A program made the translations under genes and the position numbers. This document shows positions 9,963 to 19,323 of a stretch of 64,000 nucleotides of DNA, in pieces (the stretch's first letter is position 1; the number at the start of each line of letters is the position of its first letter). The stretch is from Bacillus massiliglaciei (lineage in GTDB: Bacteria; Bacillota; Bacilli; Bacillales; DSM-1321). Below the pieces are notes generated by a model. The model did not search any database, was not told the DNA's origin, and saw nothing but the letters and a program-made list of their open reading frames with translations. The DNA lies in contig NZ_LT622358.1 of NCBI RefSeq assembly GCF_900098925.1, positions 118,187 through 182,186 on the forward strand, written 5' to 3'.

Positions 9963-10365
9963 GCAAAATTATGTCAATAATAAGTGACCTGCAGTCTTGC
10001 TGTGATAAGCGATTGTCTGCTTACCCCGGCCTGAATGTGTTTTACCTGAAATGGCAGCCCTTCTTACAGGGGACGTACCTTGGGCAGATCGTTTTCAAGC
10101 AGTCTGGAGACACATCCGAGTACGTGTCAGCAGACTTGTCTGCATTTGCAGAACTTGTTCTGTATTCCTATTCATTCATTTTATGCGGCCGCCGTATTCA
10201 TAAGGAACGGCGGCTGCTTTCCTATGAAGGAACTTACAGCGATTACACGAAAGCGATTGATAAAAAACAGTCATACTAAGTCTAAAAATAAAATGAACAT
10301 AAAAAGATTTCCTGAAAGCGGCTTGACTTATCGTTTTGGAAATAACAGAAAGTGAGTGGTCCTGT
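9963..10365 (+). ncRNA. Structured 5' leader RNA of dxs, identity unknown
   Basis: The roughly 400 bases between the promoter and dxs hold two convincing hairpins. One is AGTCTG-(2)-GACAC/GTGTC-(2)-CAGACT (10101-10136). The other is a 10-bp GC-rich stem (10185-10194 with 10208-10217, one G-U), followed by TTTCCT but no real T run. An open frame of about 110 codons (GTG 9947) crosses the region but has no ribosome site. In some extremophile Firmicutes the OLE RNA lies beside ispA and dxs; this gap is too short for full OLE and no OLE partner protein is present, so it could be a remnant, another RNA, or a plain leader. Confidence 0.35.
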
Positions 10366-12258
10366 TTGGATCTTCTATCTATAAAAGACCCTTCATTTTT
10401 AAAGAAAATGAATAATGAAGAATTAGTTGAATTGAGTTCGGATATCCGAAAATTCCTCGTGGAGAAAACCTCGGTGACAGGGGGACATATCGGCCCCAAC
10501 TTGGGAGTGGTTGAACTTACTGTCGCCTTGCACAAAGAATTCAACAGTCCGAAAGATAAACTGTTATGGGATGTTGGGCACCAATCGTATGTGCACAAAA
10601 TCCTGACAGGACGGGCAGGAGAATTTGACACGCTAAAAAAGCATAAAGGGCTTTGCGGCTTTCCAAAAATGGTTGAAAGCGAGCACGATGTCTGGGAAAC
10701 AGGCCATAGTTCTACTTCCCTTTCGGCAGCGATGGGAATGGCAGCCGCACGCGATATCAAAAAAGAGAAAAACTTTGTTCTTCCTATTATAGGGGATGGA
10801 GCGTTGACAGGCGGAATGGCGCTTGAAGCGCTTAATCATATTGGCCATGCCAAAACAGACATGATCGTTGTCCTCAATGATAATGAAATGTCGATTGCTC
10901 CGAATGTCGGTGCCATGCATTCGATACTCGGCCGGCTGCGCACTGCCGGCAAGTATAACTGGGCGAAGGACGAGGCTGAGTCCCTTATTAAGAAAATCCC
11001 TGCTGTCGGCGGCCGGCTTGCAGCAACAGCGGAGCGTCTGAAGGACAGCTTTAAATATCTAGTGGTCAATGGCATGTTTTTTGAGGAATTAGGCTTTACC
11101 TACCTCGGACCTGTGGACGGTCATAATTATGAAGAGCTCTTTGAGAACTTAAGGTATGCTAAGAAGACAAAAGGACCAGTCCTTCTTCATGTGATCACCA
11201 AGAAAGGGAAGGGCTATCTTCCGGCTGAAAACGATACAATCGGAAACTGGCATGGTACAGGCCCATATAAAATTGAAACAGGAGATTTCGTGAAATCCCC
11301 TGTAAAAGGTCCTGCGTGGAGCTCTCTTGTCAGCGAGACGGTGAGGAAGCTTGCCCGAAAGGATGAAAGGATTGTTGCCATCACGCCTGCCATGCCTGTC
11401 GGAAGCAAACTCGAAGGTTTTGCAAGTGAATTCCCAGACAGGTTTTATGATGTCGGTATTGCGGAACAGCATGCTGCCACTTTTGCAGCCGGTCTGGCCA
11501 CACAAAAAATGAAGCCGTTTCTTGCAATCTATTCCACTTTCTTGCAGCGTGCCTATGATCAGGTCGTCCATGATATCTGCCGCCAGAATCTGAATGTTTT
11601 TATCGGCATCGATCGGGCTGGACTTGTCGGCTCTGACGGAGAGACGCATCAGGGAGTATTCGATATCGCTTTTATGAGACATGTGCCGAATATGGTGCTG
11701 ATGATGCCGAAGGATGAAAACGAGGGTCAGCATATGGTCTTTACAGCTATGAAATATGATGATGGCCCGATTGCGATGCGGTTCCCGCGCGGAAATGGCT
11801 ACGGTGTGCCGATGGATGAAGAGCTTAAGCAAATCCCAATTGGAACCTGGGAAGTGCTGAAAGAGGGAACGGATGCCGCGATTCTTACTTTCGGAACCTC
11901 TATCCCGATGGCACTGGAAGCAGCAGCCCGGCTTGAAAAAGAAGATTACTCTGTGAAGGTCGTCAACGCCAGATTTATTAAACCGCTTGACGAAAAGATG
12001 CTGAGCGGAATTCTTGGCGAGAAAATGCCGATTCTGACCATTGAGGAAGCAGTCCTGCAAGGCGGTTTCGGCAGCCATGTTATGGAATATGCTTCTGCTC
12101 AGGGATTTTATGATGCTGTGATTGACAGAATGGGAATTCCTGACCATTTCATCGAGCATGGCAGCGTCAATGAACTTCTGGATGAAATTGGTTTTACTGC
12201 AGAGACAGCCATTGATAAAATTAAATTGCTGACACCTAAGAAAGAAAAAAGGGCCTGA
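10366..12258 (+). CDS. dxs: 1-deoxy-D-xylulose-5-phosphate synthase
   Basis: First enzyme of the MEP isoprenoid pathway: pyruvate plus glyceraldehyde 3-phosphate to DXP, with thiamine diphosphate. The 630 residues carry the TPP motif ([15 protein letters not shown], about 150-165), the HIGPNLG and GHQSY histidine motifs, and the transketolase domains [15 protein letters not shown] near 425. I chose TTG 10366 ([13 protein letters not shown] follows) because relatives start there; a TTG at 10336 is less likely. tlyA follows after 2 bases. Confidence 0.95.
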   Translation: MDLLSIKDPSFLKKMNNEELVELSSDIRKFLVEKTSVTGGHIGPNLGVVELTVALHKEFNSPKDKLLWDVGHQSYVHKILTGRAGEFDTLKKHKGLCGFPKMVESEHDVWETGHSSTSLSAAMGMAAARDIKKEKNFVLPIIGDGALTGGMALEALNHIGHAKTDMIVVLNDNEMSIAPNVGAMHSILGRLRTAGKYNWAKDEAESLIKKIPAVGGRLAATAERLKDSFKYLVVNGMFFEELGFTYLGPVDGHNYEELFENLRYAKKTKGPVLLHVITKKGKGYLPAENDTIGNWHGTGPYKIETGDFVKSPVKGPAWSSLVSETVRKLARKDERIVAITPAMPVGSKLEGFASEFPDRFYDVGIAEQHAATFAAGLATQKMKPFLAIYSTFLQRAYDQVVHDICRQNLNVFIGIDRAGLVGSDGETHQGVFDIAFMRHVPNMVLMMPKDENEGQHMVFTAMKYDDGPIAMRFPRGNGYGVPMDEELKQIPIGTWEVLKEGTDAAILTFGTSIPMALEAAARLEKEDYSVKVVNARFIKPLDEKMLSGILGEKMPILTIEEAVLQGGFGSHVMEYASAQGFYDAVIDRMGIPDHFIEHGSVNELLDEIGFTAETAIDKIKLLTPKKEKRA

Positions 12259-12260
12259 AG

Positions 12261-13091
12261 ATGAAAGTGCAAAAGGAAAGACTCGATGTATTGCTCGTAA
12301 ACCAAGGCCTTGCCGAAACACGGGAAAAGGCGAAACGGATGGTTATGGCCGGTCTGGTATATGCGAATGAAGAAAGATATGAAAAGCCGGGAGAAAAAGT
12401 TCCGGTCGACCTTGAACTGAATATAAAAGGCAAAGTAATGCCTTATGTATCACGCGGCGGCCTGAAGTTAGAAAAAGCGCTTAAGGTGTTCGATTTGTCT
12501 GTTGAAGGGAAAACGATCATTGATATTGGAGCGTCAACAGGAGGCTTCACAGATTGTGCCCTTCAAAATGGAGCAGTCAAAAGCTATGCGCTCGATGTTG
12601 GGTATAATCAGCTTGCCTGGAAGCTTCGTCAGGACGAGCGTGTTAAAGTGATGGAGCGGACCAACTTCCGGTATGTCACGCCTGCTGACCTAGATGGAGA
12701 GATGCCGAATTTTTCCTGTATTGATGTGTCCTTCATTTCCTTATCCTTGATCCTCCCGGTGCTGAAGACGCTTCTGGTACCTGGGAGCGATGTAGTGACC
12801 CTTGTCAAACCGCAATTCGAAGCCGGCAGGGAGCAAGTCGGGAAAAAAGGAATCGTAAGGGATGCGAAAGTTCATAAGCAGGTAATCGAAAAAATTATAA
12901 ACCTTGCCATCCGGGAAGGCTATGATGTCCATGACCTTTCCTTTTCTCCAATTACGGGCGGGGACGGAAATATTGAATTTCTGCTTCATCTGAAATGGAC
13001 CGGTGACAAGGATAAAGAAGGGACGGTGCGTTTCGCCTATACGGCTGATGATGTCGTAAAGGAAGCACACAGCCAGTTTGAAAGAGAATAA
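12261..13091 (+). CDS. yqxC: TlyA family rRNA methyltransferase
   Basis: Putative 2'-O-ribose methyltransferase acting on rRNA. The 276 residues show an N-terminal S4 RNA-binding domain (about 5-65, KERLDVLLVNQGLAETREKA) and an FtsJ-like Rossmann domain with the DIGASTGGFTDCAL SAM-binding motif near residue 88. It is packed between dxs and argR as in B. subtilis, where it is yqxC. Whether it has haemolysin activity, as old names imply, cannot be judged. Confidence 0.92.
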   Translation: MKVQKERLDVLLVNQGLAETREKAKRMVMAGLVYANEERYEKPGEKVPVDLELNIKGKVMPYVSRGGLKLEKALKVFDLSVEGKTIIDIGASTGGFTDCALQNGAVKSYALDVGYNQLAWKLRQDERVKVMERTNFRYVTPADLDGEMPNFSCIDVSFISLSLILPVLKTLLVPGSDVVTLVKPQFEAGREQVGKKGIVRDAKVHKQVIEKIINLAIREGYDVHDLSFSPITGGDGNIEFLLHLKWTGDKDKEGTVRFAYTADDVVKEAHSQFERE

Positions 13092-13098
13092 TTGATTT

Positions 13099-13134
13099 GC
13101 TCCTTCCGGCTGCGGGCTGAAGGAGCTTTTTTTT
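13099..13134 (+). terminator. Terminator after tlyA
   Basis: GCTCCTTC / GAAGGAGC stem (13099-13126) followed by eight T. Confidence 0.92.
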
Positions 13135-13259
13135 GAAGCGTGAAAAAAATGTACATTTGCATAAAAATAGACTAACATGAATAGAAGAGATTTTTCTTGA
13201 AAACTGGTGAGAATAAGGATTACATACCTGCCAAGAAGGAGAATAGAGAGGTGCTTTCT

Positions 13260-13709
13260 TTGAATAAAGGTCAAAGGCATATCAAAATCAGAGAAATTAT
13301 AGCCAATAATGATATAGAAACTCAGGACGACCTTGTAGATGAACTGAAAGCCTTGGGCTACAATGTGACCCAGGCGACAGTATCAAGGGATATTAAGGAG
13401 CTTCACCTTGTTAAAGTGCCGCTGCTTGACGGAAGGTATAAATACAGTCTGCCTGCCGATCAGCGTTTTAATCCGCTTCAGAAGCTGAAAAGAATGCTGA
13501 TTGATGCCTTTGTGCGAATTGATGCAGCCAATAATTTATTGGTCATTAAAATGCTTCCCGGCAATGCCCAGGCGATTTGCGCGCTGATTGATAATCTGAA
13601 CTGGGATGAAATATTGGGAACCATTGGCGGAGATGATACATGCTTAATCATTTGCCGGTCAAATGAAGAAGCGGAAATCATTTCCCAACGATTTTTGGAC
13701 ATGCTTTAA
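13260..13709 (+). CDS. argR: Arginine repressor/activator ArgR (AhrC)
   Basis: Hexameric arginine-responsive regulator of arginine synthesis and catabolism. The 149-residue length matches AhrC. The N-terminal winged helix (1-70) includes [16 protein letters not shown], and the C-terminal domain has [14 protein letters not shown], which holds the arginine-binding Asp pair. TTG 13260 is chosen as start because AGAGAGGTG precedes it and AhrC begins [12 protein letters not shown]; a TTG at 13197 would add 21 atypical residues. Genes at 34-36 kb encode an arginine-type transporter that is AhrC-regulated in B. subtilis. Confidence 0.95.
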   Translation: MNKGQRHIKIREIIANNDIETQDDLVDELKALGYNVTQATVSRDIKELHLVKVPLLDGRYKYSLPADQRFNPLQKLKRMLIDAFVRIDAANNLLVIKMLPGNAQAICALIDNLNWDEILGTIGGDDTCLIICRSNEEAEIISQRFLDML

Positions 13710-13730
13710 TAACAAGGTGGGGTGAGGAGT

Positions 13731-15452
13731 TTGTTAAGTGAACTTTCAATAAGGAATTTTGCTATTATTGAATCCCTTTCCGTATCATTTGATAAAGGGC
13801 TGACGGTGCTGACTGGTGAAACAGGAGCGGGGAAATCAATCATCATTGATGCAATCAACTTGCTCGTCGGGGGCAGAGGATCAGCGGAATTCATTCGGCA
13901 TGGGGAGTCGAAGGCTGAAATCGAGGGTCTGTTCCAAATTGATGATCCTAAGCATCCTGTCATTGCCAAGGCGGCGGAATTCGGAATTGAAATAGGGGAT
14001 GGGATGGCGGTCCTGCGCAGAGATATTTCAAGCACAGGAAAAAGTGTCTGCCGGGTTAACGGCAAGCTTGTGACCATCGCCATTTTAAGAGAAGTCGGCA
14101 GGACCTTAATTGATATTCATGGTCAGCATGAACATCAGGAGCTGATGGAAGAGCGTTTGCATCTTCCTCTTCTGGACCAATTTGGCGGCGCGAAAATTGC
14201 CGCTGCGCTTTCAGAATATGAAAAGCTTTATAAAAGATATGAAGAAGCAGCGAAACAGCTGAAAGGCTTAAGCCAGAATGAACAGCAGATGGTGCATCGC
14301 CTGGACCTCATACAGTTTCAGTATGAGGAAATTACGAATGCCGATTTAAAGCTGAATGAAGACGATGAATTGCTTGAAGAGCGCCGTAGAATCAATAATT
14401 TTGAAAAGATCCATGAGGCGCTTCAGATCAGTTATAATGCGCTGAACGGAGAACAGCATGCAGTGGATTGGCTAAGCATTGCGATGAACAATATGGAAGA
14501 GGCAGCAAATCTGGATCCGGAGCTTAAAAAAAGTTCTGAAATCGTAGCCAACAGCTATTTTATGCTCGAAGATGCCGTTACTGTCATTCGTGATCAGCTT
14601 GATTCGCTTGACTTTGATACAGAACGTGCCGATTTTATCGAAAGCAGGCTGAATGAAATCAATCAGCTGAAACGAAAATACGGCCGGACCATTGAAGAGA
14701 TTCTTGAATATGCAGCCGGCATTGAGGAAGAAATCGAGAAGCTTCAAAACAGGGAGACGCATATTGTACAGCTTGAAAAGGAGCTGAAATCGATCAAGGC
14801 GGACTTACTGATCGAAGGCAGAGAGCTTTCTGAATTACGGCAGCATTTTGCGGCCAAGCTTACGGATAAAATTCAGCGGGAGCTGAAGGAGCTGTATATG
14901 GAAAAGGCTGTGTTTGAGGCGCATTTTCATCAGATAGCTAAATCCTATGATGAGTTTTCGGACCGGGATATCGGCAGAACAGGACTGGATGTTATGGAGT
15001 TTTATATTTCAACCAATCCGGGGGAGCCGCTCAAGCCGCTTTCCAAAATTGCATCCGGCGGAGAACTTTCCCGAATCATGCTTGCTTTAAAAAGCATATT
15101 CTCTAAGCATCAGGGAATCACTTCCATCATTTTTGACGAAGTGGATACAGGCGTAAGCGGCAGGGTGGCGCAGTCCATTGCTGAAAAGATTTTCAAAGTT
15201 GCTGCCGGTTCTCAAGTTCTCTGTATATCTCATCTTCCACAGGTAGCTGCGATGGCTGACACTCATTTGTTCATTGCCAAGAATGTCAGAGAAGGAAGGA
15301 CGAATACGTCGGTAACTCCGCTCCAGCAGGATGAAAAGATTAAAGAAATCGGACGGATGATATCAGGAGTCGAAATTACCGATCTGACGAAGCAGCATGC
15401 AAATGAACTGATCCAGCAGGCGAACAAAATAAAAAAGGCGCATCTTGTATAA
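13731..15452 (+). CDS. recN: DNA repair protein RecN
   Basis: SMC-like ATPase recruited early to double-strand breaks. The 573 residues comprise an N-terminal Walker A half (GLTVLTGETGAGKSIIID near 30), a coiled coil (about 160-370) and a C-terminal half with the signature SGGELSRIMLALK near 440 and Walker B IIFDEVDTGVSG near 470. TTG 13731 with AAGGTGG at 8-base spacing is the likely start; GTG 13722 is too close to the ribosome site. No clear LexA box is seen upstream. Confidence 0.95.
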   Translation: MLSELSIRNFAIIESLSVSFDKGLTVLTGETGAGKSIIIDAINLLVGGRGSAEFIRHGESKAEIEGLFQIDDPKHPVIAKAAEFGIEIGDGMAVLRRDISSTGKSVCRVNGKLVTIAILREVGRTLIDIHGQHEHQELMEERLHLPLLDQFGGAKIAAALSEYEKLYKRYEEAAKQLKGLSQNEQQMVHRLDLIQFQYEEITNADLKLNEDDELLEERRRINNFEKIHEALQISYNALNGEQHAVDWLSIAMNNMEEAANLDPELKKSSEIVANSYFMLEDAVTVIRDQLDSLDFDTERADFIESRLNEINQLKRKYGRTIEEILEYAAGIEEEIEKLQNRETHIVQLEKELKSIKADLLIEGRELSELRQHFAAKLTDKIQRELKELYMEKAVFEAHFHQIAKSYDEFSDRDIGRTGLDVMEFYISTNPGEPLKPLSKIASGGELSRIMLALKSIFSKHQGITSIIFDEVDTGVSGRVAQSIAEKIFKVAAGSQVLCISHLPQVAAMADTHLFIAKNVREGRTNTSVTPLQQDEKIKEIGRMISGVEITDLTKQHANELIQQANKIKKAHLV

Positions 15453-15471
15453 ACCAAGGGCGCTATCTTGT

Positions 15472-15507
15472 AAAGCTATCCAAATTCGGATAGCTTTATT
15501 TTTTTTC
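15472..15507 (+). terminator. Terminator after recN
   Basis: AAAGCTATCC / GGATAGCTTT stem (15472-15497) followed by ATTTTTTTT. Confidence 0.92.
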
Positions 15508-15588
15508 GTCTGTTATAAACAGGCCTCTCAAAGGCCACATTAAAGATGTAGCCATAAAGTGTGCAAATAGCGAGGAGAGTGAAAAACA

Positions 15589-16878
15589 TTGAAAGCAGCA
15601 CGGACCAAAAGAATCATTGGTGGGATTCTCCTTATTTCGCTATTAACTTTAGGGTTATACCAGCCATTTCGTGATTTTTTCTTAATTCCCAATCAGGTTG
15701 TTTTATTTAAAGACAGCCAGTATCAAATAGCAAATACTGCACCGGTCACCGCAAGGGTGCAGGACGAAAATGCCGGTCTTTCCGTCAGTAAGAAAGGGAG
15801 CGAGCTGACTGTCCGGGCTGATGAACCGGGAAGCAATGTAATGATGCTCGAGGTTGCCGGATTGCCGGTAAAAAAAGTTGATGTTCGCGTCCTGAATGAT
15901 TTTAAGGTAATTCCTGGCGGACAGTCGATTGGTGTAAAGCTGAATACCCTTGGAGTTTTAGTAGTCGGGCATCATTTGGTGCAAACAGAAGAGGGAAAAA
16001 AATCCCCTGGTGAAGACGCCCATATTCAGGTGGGAGATATCATCACTGAGATTAATGGCACGAAAATCAAGAAGATGGGGGATGTAACCCCATTTGTCCA
16101 GCAGGCAGGCAAAACAGGAAAGCCGCTTGATATCCTTATCAACCGTGATAACCAAACGTTAGAGCGAAAGCTGCTGCCTATGAAAGACAAATCAGAAGGG
16201 ACCTATAAGTTAGGGGTCTATATCAGAGATTCCGCTCAAGGGATCGGCACCATGACGTTTTATCATCCGGGCACTAAGAAATACGGAGCGCTTGGCCATG
16301 TCATTTCAGATATGGATACGAAGAAACCGATTGTTGTGAAGGATGGGCAAATCGTTAACTCGACAGTGACTTCCATAGAAAAGGGAAGCAATGGTGATCC
16401 CGGTGAAAAACTGGCAAGATTTTCGCCGAGCCAGGAAATTATCGGCAATATTAAAAGCAACAGTCCTTTTGGGATATTCGGAAAGCTTAATGCGAAAACA
16501 GATAATGGAATCTTGAATAAGCCGCTGCCGATTACCCTGTCCCATCAAGTCAAAGAAGGGCCGGCCAAAATATTGACGGTCGTGGAAGGGTCTAAGGTGG
16601 AAGAGTTTAACGTAGAAATCGTCAGTTCCATCCCGCAAAAGTTTCCTGCTATTAAAGGGATGGTTATCAAAGTAACCGATAGGAAATTGCTGGAGAAAAC
16701 AGGCGGCATTGTCCAAGGAATGAGCGGAAGTCCCATCATCCAGAATGGAAGGCTGGTCGGAGCTGTCACCCATGTATTTGTTAATGACCCGACAAGCGGG
16801 TATGGAGTTCATATTGAATGGATGCTCGATGAAGCGGGCATTAATATATATGAAGATTCTGGACAAAAAGCCAGTTGA
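15589..16878 (+). CDS. spoIVB: SpoIVB serine peptidase
   Basis: Forespore-secreted S55 protease that signals across the intermembrane space to start pro-sigma-K processing. The 429 residues have an N-terminal signal anchor (about 9-27), a PDZ domain (about 110-200) and the S55 domain with the [12 protein letters not shown] histidine segment near 235 and the catalytic serine in GMSGSPIIQ near 375. TTG 15589 has GAGGAGAG upstream. The gene precedes spo0A, the standard Bacillus order. Confidence 0.95.
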   Translation: MKAARTKRIIGGILLISLLTLGLYQPFRDFFLIPNQVVLFKDSQYQIANTAPVTARVQDENAGLSVSKKGSELTVRADEPGSNVMMLEVAGLPVKKVDVRVLNDFKVIPGGQSIGVKLNTLGVLVVGHHLVQTEEGKKSPGEDAHIQVGDIITEINGTKIKKMGDVTPFVQQAGKTGKPLDILINRDNQTLERKLLPMKDKSEGTYKLGVYIRDSAQGIGTMTFYHPGTKKYGALGHVISDMDTKKPIVVKDGQIVNSTVTSIEKGSNGDPGEKLARFSPSQEIIGNIKSNSPFGIFGKLNAKTDNGILNKPLPITLSHQVKEGPAKILTVVEGSKVEEFNVEIVSSIPQKFPAIKGMVIKVTDRKLLEKTGGIVQGMSGSPIIQNGRLVGAVTHVFVNDPTSGYGVHIEWMLDEAGINIYEDSGQKAS

Positions 16879-16880
16879 AA

Positions 16881-16915
16881 GAGGATTCCCTTTGATCAGG
16901 GATCTTCTTTTTTTT
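16881..16915 (+). terminator. Terminator after spoIVB
   Basis: GAGGATTCCCT / AGGGATCTTC imperfect stem followed by eight T. Confidence 0.8.
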
Positions 16916-16947
16916 GCCGAAACTGGCAGAGGGCCGTGTAGAAATTA

Positions 16948-16956
16948 TGGTACACT
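16948..16956 (+). promoter_or_regulatory. Possible vegetative promoter of spo0A (extended -10)
   Basis: TG-G-TACACT at 16948-16956 resembles an extended -10 element; no good -35 is seen. B. subtilis spo0A has an upstream vegetative promoter in this position. Confidence 0.3.
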
Positions 16957-17006
16957 ATGAAGGATAAAGGAGAAATTTAGACATAAAAGTAAATTTATAT
17001 CATAAA

Positions 17007-17015
17007 TAGTCGAAA
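17007..17015 (+). promoter_or_regulatory. Spo0A box upstream of spo0A
   Basis: TAGTCGAAA differs by one base from the 0A-box core TGTCGAA. It lies about 60 bases before the sigma-H promoter and fits autoregulation. Confidence 0.5.
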
Positions 17016-17066
17016 AACAGAGATATAACGAGAGAAATAAGGGATTTCCCTTATTTTTGAAAAATA

Positions 17067-17095
17067 AAAGGATTTTAGTTCCCCATGTCGAAAAT
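17067..17095 (+). promoter_or_regulatory. Sigma-H promoter of spo0A with overlapping 0A box
   Basis: AAAGGATTT (17067-17075), 11 bases, GTCGAAAAT (17087-17095) fit the sigma-H pattern RNAGGAWWW-N11/12-RNNGAATWW with one mismatch. A perfect 0A core, TGTCGAA, sits at 17086-17092 over the -10, so Spo0A could act on its own promoter directly. Confidence 0.7.
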
Positions 17096-17162
17096 TTCAT
17101 TTACAATAGAATTACAAGAAATGAGAAAAAATAGAAAATTGTAGTTGAGGAGGAAATCAAGC

Positions 17163-17954
17163 GTGAAAAAAATTAAAGTTTGTGTTGTGGATGATAACAG
17201 GGAACTGGTCGGTCTATTGGAAGAGTTTCTGTCTTCTCAGGAAGATATGGAAGTCATAGGTGTTGCCCATAATGGCCAAGACTGCCTGGCCATGCTTGAA
17301 AACCTTGAACCGGATGTTATGATTCTTGATATTATTATGCCTCATTTGGACGGTCTTGGAGTTCTTGAGAAACTTCGGGAGACAAGCCGCAAACAGCTGC
17401 CTAACGTAATTATGCTGACGGCCTTTGGTCAGGAGGATGTTACGAAAAAAGCGGTTGAACTTGGTGCTTCTTATTTCATTCTTAAGCCTTTCGATATGGA
17501 AAACCTCGCCAGCAATATCCGTCAGGTCAGCGGTAAATCACAGTCGGTTCTTAAAAATCCTTCTCAATTCAGCTATCGGCCGCAGACTGAATCAAAACCG
17601 AAGAACCTGGATGCCAGCATAACCAGCATCATTCATGAAATCGGTGTACCTGCTCACATTAAAGGATATATGTACCTTCGGGAAGCGATTTCAATGGTCT
17701 ATAACGATATTGAATTGCTTGGTTCGATAACAAAGGTTCTTTATCCCGATATTGCGAAGAAATATAATACGACGGCGAGCCGTGTGGAAAGGGCAATCAG
17801 GCATGCTATTGAAGTCGCTTGGAGCAGAGGGAACATTGAATCCATTTCTTCTTTATTCGGCTATACAGTCAGCATGACAAAGGCAAAGCCGACCAATTCG
17901 GAATTTATTGCAATGGTCGCAGATAAATTGCGCCTGGAACATAAAGCATCCTGA
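17163..17954 (+). CDS. spo0A: Sporulation response regulator Spo0A
   Basis: Master regulator of sporulation entry. The 263-residue product has a receiver domain (1-125) with the acidic pair at 10-11, the phosphorylation site Asp56 in [10 protein letters not shown] and Lys near 108, a short linker, and the DNA-binding domain (about 143-263) whose recognition segment [18 protein letters not shown] is intact. GTG 17163 with GAGGAGGAAA upstream is the start; a longer in-frame start at 17145 would include the ribosome site itself. Confidence 0.97.
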   Translation: MKKIKVCVVDDNRELVGLLEEFLSSQEDMEVIGVAHNGQDCLAMLENLEPDVMILDIIMPHLDGLGVLEKLRETSRKQLPNVIMLTAFGQEDVTKKAVELGASYFILKPFDMENLASNIRQVSGKSQSVLKNPSQFSYRPQTESKPKNLDASITSIIHEIGVPAHIKGYMYLREAISMVYNDIELLGSITKVLYPDIAKKYNTTASRVERAIRHAIEVAWSRGNIESISSLFGYTVSMTKAKPTNSEFIAMVADKLRLEHKAS

Positions 17955-18022
17955 AAGGGATAGACAAAGAGGTTTCGGTATAATAAAAATTTGAGTTCAA
18001 ACTCCATAAACTTTTCTGAAAT

Positions 18023-18058
18023 GACCAATGAACCCCACATATTTATTGGTCTTTTTAT
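18023..18058 (+). terminator. Terminator after spo0A
   Basis: GACCAAT / ATTGGTC stem (18023-18051) followed by TTTTTATTTT. Confidence 0.85.
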
Positions 18059-18102
18059 TTTGCAGAGCGATGAAAAACGGAGATTGATTCTTTTCAGCCA
18101 TT

Positions 18103-18127
18103 AGCATCCATACGGGTGCTTTTATTT
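18103..18127 (+). terminator. Second terminator-like hairpin after spo0A
   Basis: AGCATCC / GGGTGCT stem with one G-U, followed by TTTATTTA. It may back up the first terminator. Confidence 0.5.
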
Positions 18128-18203
18128 AGTTTATCGTAATGGGTATGATGATAATAGGCTTCTCACAGACATATACATGTAGCAAAAAGGGGGCTGCGCC
18201 AGA

Positions 18204-18929
18204 ATGACACAAATATTTGCACATCGGGGAGCTTCAGGAAACTATCCTGAAAATACCATGCTCGCTTTCCAGGAGGCAGAGAGGGCAGGTGCAGACGGAA
18301 TCGAGCTGGATGTTCAATTATCGAAAGATGGGGAAGCTGTCGTCATTCATGATGAAAAGCTTGGAAGGACAACGAATGGACGCGGTTATGTTAAAGATTA
18401 TACGTACACACAGCTGAAAAAGCTGAATGCGGCAAAGCTGTTCGGGAAATCAGAGACGATTCCCTCTCTGGAGGATGTCTTCTGCTGGATGTCGGGGAAT
18501 GAGCTTCTTTGTATAATAGAACTGAAAAACACACAATTTCTGTATCCTGGTATCGAAGAGAAGGTGATCAGCCTTATCCGGGAATACGGCATGGAAGAAA
18601 GAGTTATTTTGACCTCTTTCAATCATTACAGCATGGTCTATTGTCACCGTCTTGCCCCAGAAGTTGAAACATCGATTCTTTACCGGGACGGCCTGTTTAT
18701 GCCATGGATTTATGCAAAGGCCATTCAGGCCAAATCCATCCATCCCAATATCCTGGCTGCTCCGGAAGTAATCATCCTGTCTTCAATCGAACAGGGAATA
18801 CAGGTCCGGCCATACCTTATTAATAAAGAATCTGAAATGAAAAGGCTGTTTTCCATCAAATGCAGCGCCATCATAACGGATTATCCGAAAAAAGCTGTAA
18901 GCGTGAGGAAAAATTATCATATTATGTAA
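18204..18929 (+). CDS. yqiK: Glycerophosphodiester phosphodiesterase
   Basis: Cytoplasmic GDPD-family enzyme that hydrolyses glycerophosphodiesters to glycerol 3-phosphate and an alcohol. The 241 residues begin TQIFAHRGASGNYPENT, the metal-binding and catalytic signature (HRG, then ENT), with ELDVQLSKDG and HD at 48-49 as further active-site parts. No signal peptide is seen. AAAGGGGG precedes ATG 18204. It corresponds to yqiK in B. subtilis. Confidence 0.92.
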   Translation: MTQIFAHRGASGNYPENTMLAFQEAERAGADGIELDVQLSKDGEAVVIHDEKLGRTTNGRGYVKDYTYTQLKKLNAAKLFGKSETIPSLEDVFCWMSGNELLCIIELKNTQFLYPGIEEKVISLIREYGMEERVILTSFNHYSMVYCHRLAPEVETSILYRDGLFMPWIYAKAIQAKSIHPNILAAPEVIILSSIEQGIQVRPYLINKESEMKRLFSIKCSAIITDYPKKAVSVRKNYHIM

Positions 18930-18962
18930 AACCAGCCAGTTCTTTTACTTAGCTGGTTTTTT
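18928..18962. terminator. Bidirectional terminator between yqiK and yqzF
   Basis: AAACCAGC / GCTGGTTT stem (18928-18959) with T-rich flank on the plus side and A-rich flank on the other, between two convergent genes. Confidence 0.8.
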
Positions 18963-19190
18963 GGTGAAACGGCTTTGAACTTTTTGACGTTTTTTATCGC
19001 GGTGAAGGATAAAACCGCCAATGAAACTGATTCCTCCGATGGTGAGGAAAAGACCGATCAGAAATTGAACCCATAGGACTGTAAACGGAAACTGAAGGAT
19101 TCCGAAGACCATATCCCTCATCAATTTGATTCCGTATGCGGCAAAAGCACCGGGAATAAACAATATCAGAAATGCAACCAGTCTCTTCAT
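18945..19190 (-). CDS. yqzF: DUF2627 family small membrane protein
   Basis: An 81-residue protein with two membrane segments (about 4-20 and 38-62) and a basic tail (HRDKKRQK...). The GIKLMRD and FIGGFILHRD stretches mark the DUF2627/YqzF family, whose function is unknown. I start at ATG 19190, where relatives begin KRL; a more upstream ATG at 19208 would add six residues. It is transcribed opposite to its neighbours and shares a promoter region with bkdR. Confidence 0.85.
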   Translation of the reverse strand: MKRLVAFLILFIPGAFAAYGIKLMRDMVFGILQFPFTVLWVQFLIGLFLTIGGISFIGGFILHRDKKRQKVQSRFTKKPAK

Positions 19191-19224
19191 TCCGCATGTT
19201 CCTTCCATATTTTTCTTATAGAAA

Positions 19225-19275
19225 ATGATAAGCTATAATGGATATTTGTCAAGAGTTCCCTAATTGGCTTACAAT
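19225..19275. promoter_or_regulatory. Overlapping divergent promoters of yqzF and bkdR
   Basis: Rightward: TTGTCA (19246-19251), 18 bases, TACAAT (19270-19275). Leftward: TTGACA (19252-19247), 16 bases, TATCAT (19230-19225). The two -35 boxes share bases 19247-19251, so RNA polymerase probably cannot bind both at once. Confidence 0.5.
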
Positions 19276-19323
19276 AAAAAAGGATGATTTTTAAGCGGGC
19301 AGCCGCTTTAGGGGGATGTAAGT

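Noticed and set aside
9947-10279. 110-codon open frame between ispA and dxs
   Set aside because: GTG start on top of the promoter -10, no ribosome site, Cys/Tyr/Ser-rich composition unlike neighbours. Better read as a structured leader.
11149-12321. Long minus-strand frame opposite dxs
   Set aside because: Mirror frame of a well-supported gene; codon composition (His/Phe-rich) is that of an antisense shadow.
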